From Enchytraeus crypticus (lineage: Eukaryota > Annelida > Clitellata > Enchytraeida > Enchytraeidae): 64,000 bases of DNA. Positions within the stretch are counted from its first letter, which is position 1, and every line of letters starts with the position of its first letter. Location of the stretch: positions 391,001 through 455,000 of the forward strand of contig CAJHZI010000200.1 of NCBI GenBank assembly GCA_905160935.1, given 5' to 3'. The translations under genes and the position numbers were made by a program. Positions 33,483 through 40,879 of this stretch are shown here, piece by piece. The notes beneath the pieces are model-generated. The model saw only the letters and a list, made by a program, of their open reading frames with translations, was not told the DNA's origin and searched no databases.

Positions 33483-33488
33483 TTTTTT
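33429..33488 (-). promoter_or_regulatory. -1 ribosomal frameshift cassette, PLA2 to integrase
   Basis: The slippery heptamer A AAA AAC (33488 down to 33482) is in register with the PLA2 frame (TCA AAA AAC). A 5-nt spacer is followed by a stem-loop: GAGGGGTCCA (33476-33467) pairs with TGGACCCTTT (33438-33429), 10 bp including two G-U pairs, with a 28-nt loop. The PLA2 stop TAG (33478-33476) abuts the stem. The -1 frame is the integrase frame. Heptamer, stop and six pairs of the stem are conserved in copy A at 3640-3698. Confidence 0.7.
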
Positions 33489-34006
33489 GACTCAACATCA
33501 AGACCAAACTTTGCCTTATTTTTCATGATGTGGTATACAAATCGAGCCATATTTCTTTGTGCACTATCAAATCTTGAATCATTAGCAATTTCGTATGCTC
33601 GATGAGCCAAAGCTTCGTCGCTTATATTTCTGCTCGCTGTATCGGTATTTGCAGTATAAAACTGGTCGTGCAATTTACACATTCCATCCAACTCATTTAT
33701 ACCCTGATAACCTTCGCGATTTCTCAGTTCGTACTTTGTGCCTGGACCGCAGTACGAATACTTGTTGAGATTATTAAATGAACCGTTAGGTACGTACTCT
33801 CCACGTCTGGCAGGTAAATGTAGTTCTCCAACTGTATTTCCAACTGCCGATAACACATTATTAAACACACCCTGACCCGAGACAAATTTTGACTTTTTAC
33901 TTCCACACACTCCACAAATAGCAAATTGCTGTTTTCTATTATTAGCAGTTAACCTTTCCTGCGTCTGTGTAGAATCAGTTTTCCTTTTACATTTCAAGCA
34001 GTACAT
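33476..34006 (-). CDS. Zinc ribbon + phospholipase A2-like virion protein
   Basis: 176 residues. N-terminal zinc ribbon with Cys3, Cys6, Cys31 and Cys34 (YCLKCKRKT ... CGVCGSKK), similar to small viral zinc-ribbon domains. The second domain is phospholipase A2-like: YCGPGT at 85-90 resembles the calcium loop and KLHDQFY places the His113-Asp114 catalytic pair; Asp130 may complete it. Parvovirus-type capsid PLA2 domains act in escape from the endosome, so a role in membrane crossing by a virus-like particle is a reasonable inference. Adjacent to the capsid gene and upstream of the integrase in the -1 frame. Intact here, broken in copy A. Confidence 0.88.
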   Translation of the reverse strand: MYCLKCKRKTDSTQTQERLTANNRKQQFAICGVCGSKKSKFVSGQGVFNNVLSAVGNTVGELHLPARRGEYVPNGSFNNLNKYSYCGPGTKYELRNREGYQGINELDGMCKLHDQFYTANTDTASRNISDEALAHRAYEIANDSRFDSAQRNMARFVYHIMKNKAKFGLDVESKNE

Positions 34007-34059
34007 TTTTAAATTACATTATAAAATTTTATAACATAATTTTCATATTAGAAAACTTA

Positions 34060-35457
34060 TTAATCTATAATAATCGGAGTCTGACCATCGGATGTTAGGT
34101 ACATCACTCTATCGGAAAGTATCGTAACATACATATGAGTATGTTCTGGAACATTTTGACTAAATTTAAAATTAAGTTTCATATTCATAACATCAGTTTT
34201 GATTCTTTCACTCTGATGTCTTACATCAAAGACTACAAGTGGAAATAGCTTTTTGTAATTCATCATATCGATCTGTGTACCTCCAATTAAATGATTAAAA
34301 CCAAAGTGTTCCTTCTTAAATTCATCTGCCATAGCGCAGAAATCTACATAGTCATTTGTAGCAAAGTTTATTCTCGGTTCATCTGCAGGATATCTCTGAT
34401 CATTCAATTCAACAAAAGCACTAGTCAAGTTAAGGTGATCAAACACAGCTGGATTTTGTTCCTGTGTTCTTGATTTGTCAGTTTGAAATCCAACAATTAT
34501 CCATCTAGGCTTTTTACTTCCAGCGTCTCTATTGATCATCCATTCAAATTCCTGCACGTTGTGCGTAACTGTAGTATGTTGGTCAGTTCTTCTGCTAAAA
34601 CTTATTGGAATTTTCCTTTTACTTACAACAGACTCTCGCAGTGAAGTTATCATTTCAACTGACGGTTTTATTCTTGGTACCATCCACCTAATATCCGTTA
34701 GTGAAACTTTACCTTCAAAAACGTTATTCGCTTTATGAATAGCCGAATTATTAATCACTCTAGTGAGTCGCAACGTATGACGCAAATTGTAAAGTACTTT
34801 GTTATAATCGGAAAATCCAAATAGATGCGAAAATGGAATGTTGAATGAAAATTGACCTGGCGCATCGTTGTTCATTAGAAGTTGTCGGCGAATCGCAAAT
34901 CCTTCATTGTAATCTGGATTTTCTTGCGGTGTAAAATGATTGGCAACAATGGCTGCGCCTCCTGCAACTGCTGGAGATTGTCTATATTTAGAGGACACTG
35001 CACCGACATTTGTGTCCTTTCTCCAACATTGATTCAATCCCGCGCTGCTATTGAAATCGTCAGGATAAGACAAATAACCCAACATTGACGTAGTCTGTCC
35101 TGGAATGTGTAATTATTCAATTAATTTACCTCCTAGATCGATACCTCTTTTCTAGTATTGACTAGAAAAGAGGTATGGAATAGCATTATTAATCAAAGCT
35201 ATTTGAGCTGTTGCATCAAAGGCGGCGGCATCGTTATTATCAATTCTTAGGATTCTTCCCTTAATTTTAAGAAAGCTCTTAGATATGTTGTAATACGAAT
35301 CACTTGCAGGTATATCAATTTCAATAACACTAGGGCTATCATTAAAACCAGCTTTAGTCTGTGGAATAAAAGACGAGTATTGACAACTTTCTACACTATT
35401 GTCAACAATTATTGACGATGGTTGTGTGAAAATTTCGTTTGGCACTTCAGTTTCCAT
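34060..35457 (-). pseudogene. Double-jelly-roll-like major capsid protein, broken by a palindrome
   Basis: About 440 codons with the start at 35457 in the TATATATAAAATGGAAACTG context. N-terminal 100 residues (35152-35457) include AGFNDSPSVIEIDIPASDSY; the rest (34060-35085) includes LGYLSYPDDFNSSAGL, FNIPFSHLFGFSDYNKVLY and RTQEQNPAVFDHLNLTSAFV, a family annotated in many invertebrate genomes and assigned to the double-jelly-roll capsid fold. Between 35085 and 35176 a perfect palindrome (35141-35176) plus nearby changes create stops and shift the frame. Everything on both sides is open, so this is the only lesion seen. It belongs to the structural block with the penton-like protein. Confidence 0.85.
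35141..35176. repeat. Perfect 16-bp palindrome inside the capsid gene
   Basis: ATACCTCTTTTCTAGT, loop ATTG, then the exact reverse complement. Copy A has ordinary coding sequence at this point, so the palindrome is a private mutation, consistent with replication template switching. Confidence 0.9.
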
Positions 35458-35777
35458 TTTATATATATTATAATAATTTTTAAACTAAAATCTTTTAATC
35501 CGCTGCCCTTTTTCAATTGTTCTAGTATCTGTTCCGATTCTGGAGTTAGACGACTATTTTTGTTTTTTTCGTTTGCTATCTTTCTAATGAGTGCTTTACT
35601 AGCCTCTGTCATTCCGAATGCAGCGATATCACCTACTGCTCCTAGCATTGGTTTTGCAATTAAATCTTTATTCTGATAGACGTACGAACCGATACCTTTC
35701 AGTGTATCGACAAATCCCCGTCCATGTACCAGAGTTCGTTTTGAACGGTATGCTTTGCATTTCTCTTTGACAATCAT
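35409..35777 (-). CDS. Small basic virion-associated protein
   Basis: Begins at the ATG at 35775-35777 (MIVKEKCKAYRSKRTL), preferred over an ATG five codons upstream because copy A conserves this one. Basic N-terminus, GRGFVDTLKGIGSYV, then a weakly hydrophobic stretch (AKPMLGAVGDIAAFG) and a charged C-terminus. The frame runs 48 nt past the capsid start codon; copy A instead stops just before it, so the present tail after KDFS is probably a recent 1-nt frameshift. Function unrecognised; size and composition recall small adenovirus-like core or cement proteins, without sequence proof. Confidence 0.7.
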   Translation of the reverse strand: MIVKEKCKAYRSKRTLVHGRGFVDTLKGIGSYVYQNKDLIAKPMLGAVGDIAAFGMTEASKALIRKIANEKNKNSRLTPESEQILEQLKKGSGLKDFSLKIIIIYIKWKLKCQTKFSHNHRQ

Positions 35778-35804
35778 TTTTACTAAATACAATATATTTT
35801 TTAA

Positions 35805-36539
35805 TTAGATTTTTTCCCTAATTAGTAATACTACAGTAAGTCTTTCACCCATCAGATCGATAAGTTTGTTGTCTTGATCGGTCAGCCGCAGTTTTATACT
35901 ATCAATTTCATCTCTGTGAACTATTGGTAAAAATATCAATTCAGGAGTAGGATTCTCTATGATTTTATAGCCTGGATTTACTCTCTGTGTGAATGTATGT
36001 ATCACATTAGATTTATTGCTATTAAGATAGTTCCCAGTAGCAATATTGCAATGGACTTGTATCGAATTGACTTTTTCTATATCTATTATATTTGGAGATT
36101 GATGAATTCCTTGTGATAAGCAGGCGTTTTCATTGGTGAAGCCAAGAGTAGGCCCTATTGAATTTTCCAGTCCGAAATCAACCATGTACTTTTCATCTGA
36201 TATAGTCAAAATTGTCTTGAAAATTAAATGACTTATGTTTATATAATATTTTTCATTAATTGCATCGTAGTCGCCGTTTTCTCGCATTTCTCTTTGAATC
36301 GTAGCGTTAATATCTTTTAATTCGTAAGCACCTTTTGAAAGCGTGATTATTTTCCAAGTACTTCCACCGTCGGTGGAATATTTAAATTTATTGTTTGCTT
36401 CCGTGATGTTAGGAATTGAATTGTACGTCATCAGAGATATAAATGCTACTTCGTACTTTCTTTCGCGCTCCAATCTTATTGGAGGATGCAGATATGTAGT
36501 AAAATCTGTTGTATTGCTCGATAGAGTTAATTTCGCCAT
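35805..36539 (-). CDS. Penton-like minor capsid protein
   Basis: 244 residues, intact. The sequence RKYEVAFISLMTYNSIPNI near residue 28, then GAYELKDINATIQREM, VNSIQVHCNIATGNYLN and NPGYKIIENPTPELIFLPI follow the pattern of the Polinton minor capsid protein, predicted to form a single jelly roll occupying the vertices. The neighbours are the AT-hook coiled-coil gene upstream and the small basic protein and capsid downstream. Preceded by a TTTAAAAATTTAAT box and TATAAAAAATG rather than the exact replication-class box. No homologue remains in copy A because of the internal deletion. Confidence 0.8.
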   Translation of the reverse strand: MAKLTLSSNTTDFTTYLHPPIRLERERKYEVAFISLMTYNSIPNITEANNKFKYSTDGGSTWKIITLSKGAYELKDINATIQREMRENGDYDAINEKYYINISHLIFKTILTISDEKYMVDFGLENSIGPTLGFTNENACLSQGIHQSPNIIDIEKVNSIQVHCNIATGNYLNSNKSNVIHTFTQRVNPGYKIIENPTPELIFLPIVHRDEIDSIKLRLTDQDNKLIDLMGERLTVVLLIREKI

Positions 36540-36575
36540 TTTTTATAGCAGGATTAAATTTTTAAATTGGATATT

Positions 36576-37433
36576 TTAGAGAACTTCGAAATGGTTTTTA
36601 TATATATCATCGTATAACCCTTTGGTGATTACTCTAATTTTTAATAACTCATCCAAAATGCTAACTGCGGTATTATACACTCCATTATTTCCAGCATCTA
36701 GAACCGCAATATTTTCATTCAATAGACGAACCAATTGATCTGGGCTTTCATAAACTATAACCTGGTCTGTTTTAGGCCTGCCTCTACCACGCTTTTGTTT
36801 TCTGACAGGCATTACAAGTTTTCTCTTCTTCTTCTTAAGTCCTTCTCCGACGAGTTCACTCCCTGCTTTTACCCTAGTTAATATATTCTTGTAGTTTTCC
36901 AGTGTTTTCTGTTGAGACTCGCATATCGTTTTCTCAGCTGGAGTCTTTTTACTGTTGTTTCCTAAAAACTGCCCTATTCGTCTATTATGCGTTTGAATCT
37001 CCTTTAATGTTGCTTCAATTTCATTATTTTCATAGACTTCACTTGGAAGTTTCAGGTTGAGCAGATCTAGATTCTCTCGATCGCTTTCATTGAGATTCTT
37101 GTCTAAATTAATAATTACAGGATCCCTCCTTGGTGTGGATTCTCGTTCAGGAATTGGGGAATCATAAAATGGCATTGCCTGTATAGCCTCTCTTTGATCA
37201 TTTGAACGCATCAATTGATTAGTAAAGGGAACTAAAATATCACTCAAGTTTTGCTTGTTGTCGACAATCTTTTGTTCTAGAATTTGAGCCGTTTCCCTCG
37301 TAGTATCAATTAACGGTTTGAATAATTTTGCTTGGCTCTCATATGACTGTTGATTGTCAAGCATGTCATTCCGGAACATGTGTTTGATTTCATTCTTGGC
37401 TTTTATAAACCGGTTAATGTCAAACTCCTTCAT
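36576..37433 (-). CDS. AT-hook coiled-coil structural-block protein (285 residues)
   Basis: A family repeatedly found in Polintons, of unknown function. Residues 1-150 are helix- and charge-rich with likely coiled coil (NNEIEATLKEIQTHNRRIGQF). A basic patch KKKKRKLVMPVRKQKRGRGRPK near 200-222 contains an AT-hook core RGRGRPK and may also serve as a nuclear localisation signal. The C-terminus VYESPDQLVRLLNENIAVLD followed by NNGVYNTAVSILDELL is the most conserved part. Located between ATPase and penton, so a role in DNA condensation or packaging inside the particle is possible. Confidence 0.8.
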   Translation of the reverse strand: MKEFDINRFIKAKNEIKHMFRNDMLDNQQSYESQAKLFKPLIDTTRETAQILEQKIVDNKQNLSDILVPFTNQLMRSNDQREAIQAMPFYDSPIPERESTPRRDPVIINLDKNLNESDRENLDLLNLKLPSEVYENNEIEATLKEIQTHNRRIGQFLGNNSKKTPAEKTICESQQKTLENYKNILTRVKAGSELVGEGLKKKKRKLVMPVRKQKRGRGRPKTDQVIVYESPDQLVRLLNENIAVLDAGNNGVYNTAVSILDELLKIRVITKGLYDDIYKNHFEVL

Positions 37434-37440
37434 CTTTTAT

Positions 37441-37550
37441 TAGACACATAAAATTGTTTATTATGTATTTTTATGTATTTTTAGGTATTATTACGTATTT
37501 TTATGTATTTTTAGGTATTATTATGTATTATTATGTATTTTTTAGGTACT
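37441..37550. repeat. Tandem repeat between ATPase and AT-hook gene
   Basis: Three drifting units of about 28 bp built from TATGTATTTTTAGGTATTAT. It overlaps the last codons of the ATPase gene. Confidence 0.75.
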
Positions 37551-38250
37551 GTTCAGGTATGTAAATTACATTATAATTTAAAATATAGCGACCACATTCA
37601 GGTTCTAACCAAAGATTTATAACAACGAAACCATGCTTTCTTGTCCACGCTTCCTTACATTTTCTTTTAAACTCTTGAAACGTCATATCACCGCTTACGT
37701 GTGTATCATAGAAATATTTCAACGTCTTCTCATCTTGATGAAACAATATAAAAATATTTGCATTTTGACGTATGCCGTGCTTCTTCAATTGATGTACGCT
37801 CTGACATAGGTAGAATACATTTTCATTATTGTGTCTACCTTGACAAAAATAATCAGTCATGACTTTCTGATCTTCATTCATAACGTCATCAAAAATTACA
37901 ACGTGAGTCTTATTTCTATCGAGTTGAGATGGGTGAACAATTTCCTCGTCAGGATTGTGAAAAGTAACAATATCATTATTTGTTTTAAATTTCTTTTTTG
38001 ATTCATCATTGCAAAGTCTAAGATATTCGTATGCGTCTTGATATGACGTCGTTGTGTATACCATTATATTATTGTAATACACGAATTTGCCCATTATAAA
38101 ATCCATCATTAACTTAGTTTTACCACATCCACTACTACCTGCTATTATCATTCTTATATGTGTAGGAAATATGTCGTGATGTTTCTTTTCGTAGCTTGTG
38201 CCAATAATTTCCTGATACTTTTTTGAATAATCAATACCCGAGTCTACCAT
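37531..38250 (-). CDS. A32-like genome-packaging ATPase
   Basis: 239 residues, intact. Walker A is GSSGCGKT at residues 38-45 and Walker B is VVIFDD at 117-122, with a following sensor-like region (FYLCQSVHQLKKHGIRQNAN). This is the FtsK/HerA-type ATPase shared by Polintons and related DNA viruses, expected to pump the element's DNA into the capsid. The start ATG follows TAATACATAAAA and lies 17 bp from the protease stop. Its presence with capsid genes is strong evidence for a particle-forming ancestor. Confidence 0.93.
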   Translation of the reverse strand: MVDSGIDYSKKYQEIIGTSYEKKHHDIFPTHIRMIIAGSSGCGKTKLMMDFIMGKFVYYNNIMVYTTTSYQDAYEYLRLCNDESKKKFKTNNDIVTFHNPDEEIVHPSQLDRNKTHVVIFDDVMNEDQKVMTDYFCQGRHNNENVFYLCQSVHQLKKHGIRQNANIFILFHQDEKTLKYFYDTHVSGDMTFQEFKRKCKEAWTRKHGFVVINLWLEPECGRYILNYNVIYIPEQYLKNT

Positions 38251-38266
38251 TTTTATGTATTAGTTA

Positions 38267-38722
38267 TTATTTTAAATTGTTTCTCTCGTATAATTCATTT
38301 AATATATCGGTAAATTTAGATCCATTATTTAGTTTATAAAACACGTAAATGCAGTAATGACCGCAGATGACTTCGTTCGGAGCTTGAATTTTGAATGTGT
38401 TGTAATAATTTTCTTTTCCTTTACAATAATTCTGAACTTCCAAAGGAGGCACAAAACCGTAGCTGTCAAAATATAAACATTTACCATCATTACTACACAA
38501 AGATGTCCAATGTGTTCCGTCTCCGAAGCTGTCGTCAATATTAAGAATTAGACATTCGTTATTATTTATTGATCGTTTCAATTCATCACGCATGCATACA
38601 CCTTTGAAATTTGGAATTTTTAGCTGTTTGCATTTTTCTATAATATCAAAGTTACTTAGCGGTTTGATGGTTTTGAATGATTTTAGAAATTGGGGGAAGT
38701 TTATGCCTCCCCCTGTCTTTCT
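38267..38722 (-). CDS. Adenain-like cysteine protease, reached by -1 frameshift from the PX gene
   Basis: Ulp1/adenovirus-type maturation protease. Counting from the only ATG (38591-38593), the triad is His28 (GDGTHW), Asp43 (YFDSYG) and Cys77 (CGHYC), with Gln70 as the likely oxyanion residue. Conserved-looking sequence (IKPLSNFDIIEKC and IPNFKGV) lies upstream of that ATG in the same frame, which stays open back through the PX slippery site without another ATG. Expression as a -1 frameshift fusion to PX (about 184 + 151 residues) is the simplest reading; internal initiation would give a shortened enzyme. Expected role: cleavage of virion precursor proteins. Confidence 0.88.
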   Translation of the reverse strand, partial: RKTGGGINFPQFLKSFKTIKPLSNFDIIEKCKQLKIPNFKGVCMRDELKRSINNNECLILNIDDSFGDGTHWTSLCSNDGKCLYFDSYGFVPPLEVQNYCKGKENYYNTFKIQAPNEVICGHYCIYVFYKLNNGSKFTDILNELYERNNLK

Positions 38723-38728
38723 AAAAAA
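38692..38728 (-). promoter_or_regulatory. -1 ribosomal frameshift cassette, PX to protease
   Basis: The slippery heptamer T TTT TTA (38728 down to 38722) is in register with the PX frame (GTT TTT TTA). An 8-nt spacer GAAAGACA is followed by an 8-bp stem GGGGGAGG / CTTCCCCC (one G-U) with loop CATAAA (38705-38700). The PX stop TAA lies across the loop. The -1 frame is open from here through the protease. Matches the classic retroviral gag-pro layout. Confidence 0.7.
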
Positions 38729-39273
38729 ACTCCTGATCCGCCTCTTTCCAAATACAATCCATTACCCCACTGAGCTCCTTTCAAATTCTTGACGCATCCA
38801 CCGAGTCCAAATTTCTTCAACGCATTTGATAGCGTTTTACCTATAACGGGGATTGGAGCTATTGCGTCGCTGATTAAGCCTGCGCCGAGTTGTTGCTTGG
38901 TTATGTTTTCCAATTCTTGATTATGTCTCTTCAATTCATTTGTCTGTCTAGTCGAATTCACTGCCGAGCTAATTCCACCTGCCAATCCACCTATAGCTCC
39001 CACGATGGCGGGAATGGCTGCTGCCAACAACGGCAAAAATCCTCCATTCTTTTTCATGTACTTTAATTGTGCTATGCTCAGACACAATTCTATTCCTGAC
39101 GTAGCTTTTTTTATTTTGTTAATTTGAGTTTGGGTTAGAGGAAGATTCGTATTACCCGATAAATTCCTTTTTGATATTCGTATTGTAACCTCTCCATCAA
39201 GATCGCACGCTCTCTTTAGTTTTTGGACCTGACCTTTAGTCAACGTTACACCATAGCTTGTATACTTTGACAT
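38701..39273 (-). CDS. PX-like virion protein (190 residues)
   Basis: Family found in most animal Polintons. N-terminus SKYTSYGVTLTKGQVQKL, then NLPLTQTQINKIKKATSG, a hydrophobic, Ala/Gly-rich membrane-active-looking segment (FLPLLAAAIPAIVGAIGGL) near residues 80-105, and a glycine-rich C-terminal tail with GLYLERGGSGVFLERQG. Often compared with adenovirus minor proteins; the exact function is unknown. The Gly-containing tail sites would suit cleavage by the adjacent protease, but that is inference. The start follows TTATATAAAAATG. Divergent from the fibre-like gene across 54 bp. Confidence 0.82.
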   Translation of the reverse strand: MSKYTSYGVTLTKGQVQKLKRACDLDGEVTIRISKRNLSGNTNLPLTQTQINKIKKATSGIELCLSIAQLKYMKKNGGFLPLLAAAIPAIVGAIGGLAGGISSAVNSTRQTNELKRHNQELENITKQQLGAGLISDAIAPIPVIGKTLSNALKKFGLGGCVKNLKGAQWGNGLYLERGGSGVFLERQGEA

Positions 39274-39327
39274 TTTTATATAACATTTAAATTTTTATTA
39301 TAAACTTTTATCTTATGTATTTAAAAT
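39274..39327. promoter_or_regulatory. Divergent promoter region between PX and fibre-like genes
   Basis: Only 54 bp separate two start codons. It contains ATTTAAAT and, on each side, TATATAAAA before the PX ATG and TATTTAAAATATG at the fibre-like start. No exact TATTTAAATA box. Confidence 0.5.
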
Positions 39328-40323
39328 ATGAGTGCTATATCGAAAACTGGTGGCAAATCGCATGCAACTGAAGATGATAATAGGGCAGTTGATGCTAAAA
39401 TGTTTGTGATGAATAAACTTGTTGAAGGTAAAATATCTGAGATGAATAAGCTTATTGAAACTAAAGTTAACAAAGCAGGTGCTGACATGCTAGGAAGTCT
39501 AAATATGAATAACAATCGTATAACTAATGTTAAACACCCTCCTGAAAATGATGTGGATGTTGTCACAAAGGTGTACTGCGACCGCTATGTTAACGAATTT
39601 GGTGATAATTTGAAAGTAGACATCCTAAAAGAAGTAGAACAAAACGTAGTTGCTAATGACATTGCTTTACAAAAAAATATTGATACGAAACTCAGTGTGA
39701 ATGGTGGTTCAATGAACGGAGATTTAGATATGAAGCATAATTTAATTTTTAATGTCGGTTTCCCTAGTGAACCATATGACGTGGTAAACAAAAAGTATCT
39801 ACAGATTGCTCGCATGAAAGATAATGTTGATTTGAAGAAATTAATGGCTATTTGTTCTCATGTATTGACCATTATATCAAAATATTCCAGAGAACAAGGC
39901 CTACGAATTAATTACAGTGAAATATTTCTTAGGAGATATAATCATTTGGAAAATCTTACCTTAGAATATAGTAAATTATATGATAGTGAAGAAATATATT
40001 CTGACGTTCTTTCAATTTATATGACTAATTTGAAATATTTACTTATTTCAGTAATTGAAGAATTACCGAGAAATATTTTTATGGATTTGAATATGTATCT
40101 AGCTCGTGCTAAATTAATAGCAATACCTGAAGACGGTACACCCTTATTGAAAATGAGGAAATTTATTACAAGACTTGTAAGAGATCGAAACCCAGATCGA
40201 AAGAATTTAAACTTGGAATTAATATTACGAAAAAATTTAATGTTTGTTGATTTAGGATTTCTTTACGTTTCTGATTCTCTGTTAAAGCAGTTTGTGATGA
40301 CACCCGCATTGGTTTCTGGATGA
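39328..40323 (+). CDS. Fibre- or spike-like protein with phage-tail-fibre-type repeats (331 residues)
   Basis: Two shaft-type repeats are visible: LGSLNMNNNRITNVKHPPEN, then VDVVTKVYCDRYV at residues 54-87, and MNGDLDMKHNLIFNV, then PSEPYDVVNKKYL near 129-157. The pattern Gly-x-hydrophobic-Asp/Asn-Met-x2-Asn-x-Ile-x-Asn-Val, then x5-Asp-hydrophobic2-x-Lys-x-Tyr is well known from trimeric beta fibres of phage tails. Before them is a short helical N-terminus; after them a 165-residue helical C-terminus with no similarity I recognise. A particle attachment fibre is the inferred role. Encoded opposite to the structural block. Confidence 0.7.
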   Translation: MSAISKTGGKSHATEDDNRAVDAKMFVMNKLVEGKISEMNKLIETKVNKAGADMLGSLNMNNNRITNVKHPPENDVDVVTKVYCDRYVNEFGDNLKVDILKEVEQNVVANDIALQKNIDTKLSVNGGSMNGDLDMKHNLIFNVGFPSEPYDVVNKKYLQIARMKDNVDLKKLMAICSHVLTIISKYSREQGLRINYSEIFLRRYNHLENLTLEYSKLYDSEEIYSDVLSIYMTNLKYLLISVIEELPRNIFMDLNMYLARAKLIAIPEDGTPLLKMRKFITRLVRDRNPDRKNLNLELILRKNLMFVDLGFLYVSDSLLKQFVMTPALVSG

Positions 40324-40359
40324 GATATTTAAATTCGTTAATAAATGTATTAACAAATT

Positions 40360-40800
40360 TTATGTGAATTCAGAAATAATCTGATTATAGGCTGCCTCGG
40401 TAAGATTTCCGTTGCAACTGACAACAAAATCAAATCTTTCGTTAAGTTTATTTAGTTTTTCAATTTCTGCATTTAGTTTATTACTTTTAGCTTGAAAATT
40501 AAATTTATTGGCAAAGGCTGTCAATATACCGCTTGAAGTGGATAACACTATTATAGCAACGGGTGGAATTACAACAGCTGTAGCAGTTGCAGCTAGCACT
40601 GCGGAAATTACGATCGAAGCTACCGCGGTAGTGTAGGAAAGTGTTTTTACAATCTTTCGCTTTTTCTTTAGTTTTTTAACAACTGTTTGCCTTTCTTCAA
40701 GCTTTCTAATTAAAAATGCTTTCAGTTTACTTGAAAGCGTAGTACCATCAACGGTGTCTAACATTTTATTATTTGCAATTATTATTTTAACATCAAACAT
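40360..40800 (-). CDS. Small membrane protein with two hydrophobic helices
   Basis: 146 residues, or 134 from Met13, where family members usually start (MLDTVDGTTLSSKLKAFLIR). A basic coiled segment KKLKKKRKIVK precedes two hydrophobic stretches (SIVISAVLAATATAVV and IPPVAIIVLSTSSGIL, about residues 58-95). A second coiled coil NKLNAEIEKLNKLNERF and a conserved end VVSCNGNLTEAAYNQIISEF follow. I know this family only as a Polinton-linked protein without known function. It could sit in a membrane or form a helical hairpin in the particle. Confidence 0.72.
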   Translation of the reverse strand: MFDVKIIIANNKMLDTVDGTTLSSKLKAFLIRKLEERQTVVKKLKKKRKIVKTLSYTTAVASIVISAVLAATATAVVIPPVAIIVLSTSSGILTAFANKFNFQAKSNKLNAEIEKLNKLNERFDFVVSCNGNLTEAAYNQIISEFT

Positions 40801-40847
40801 TTACAAACGAGAAAATTATTTGTTTATTGTTTGTAAATTTTGAATTT

Positions 40848-40879
40848 TATTTAAATATTTTTCCTATATATATAAAATG
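40848..40879 (+). promoter_or_regulatory. Bipartite promoter-like motif of the terminal AT-hook gene
   Basis: TATTTAAATA at 40848-40857 starts 29 bp before the ATG at 40877; TATATATATAAA touches the ATG. Confidence 0.65.
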
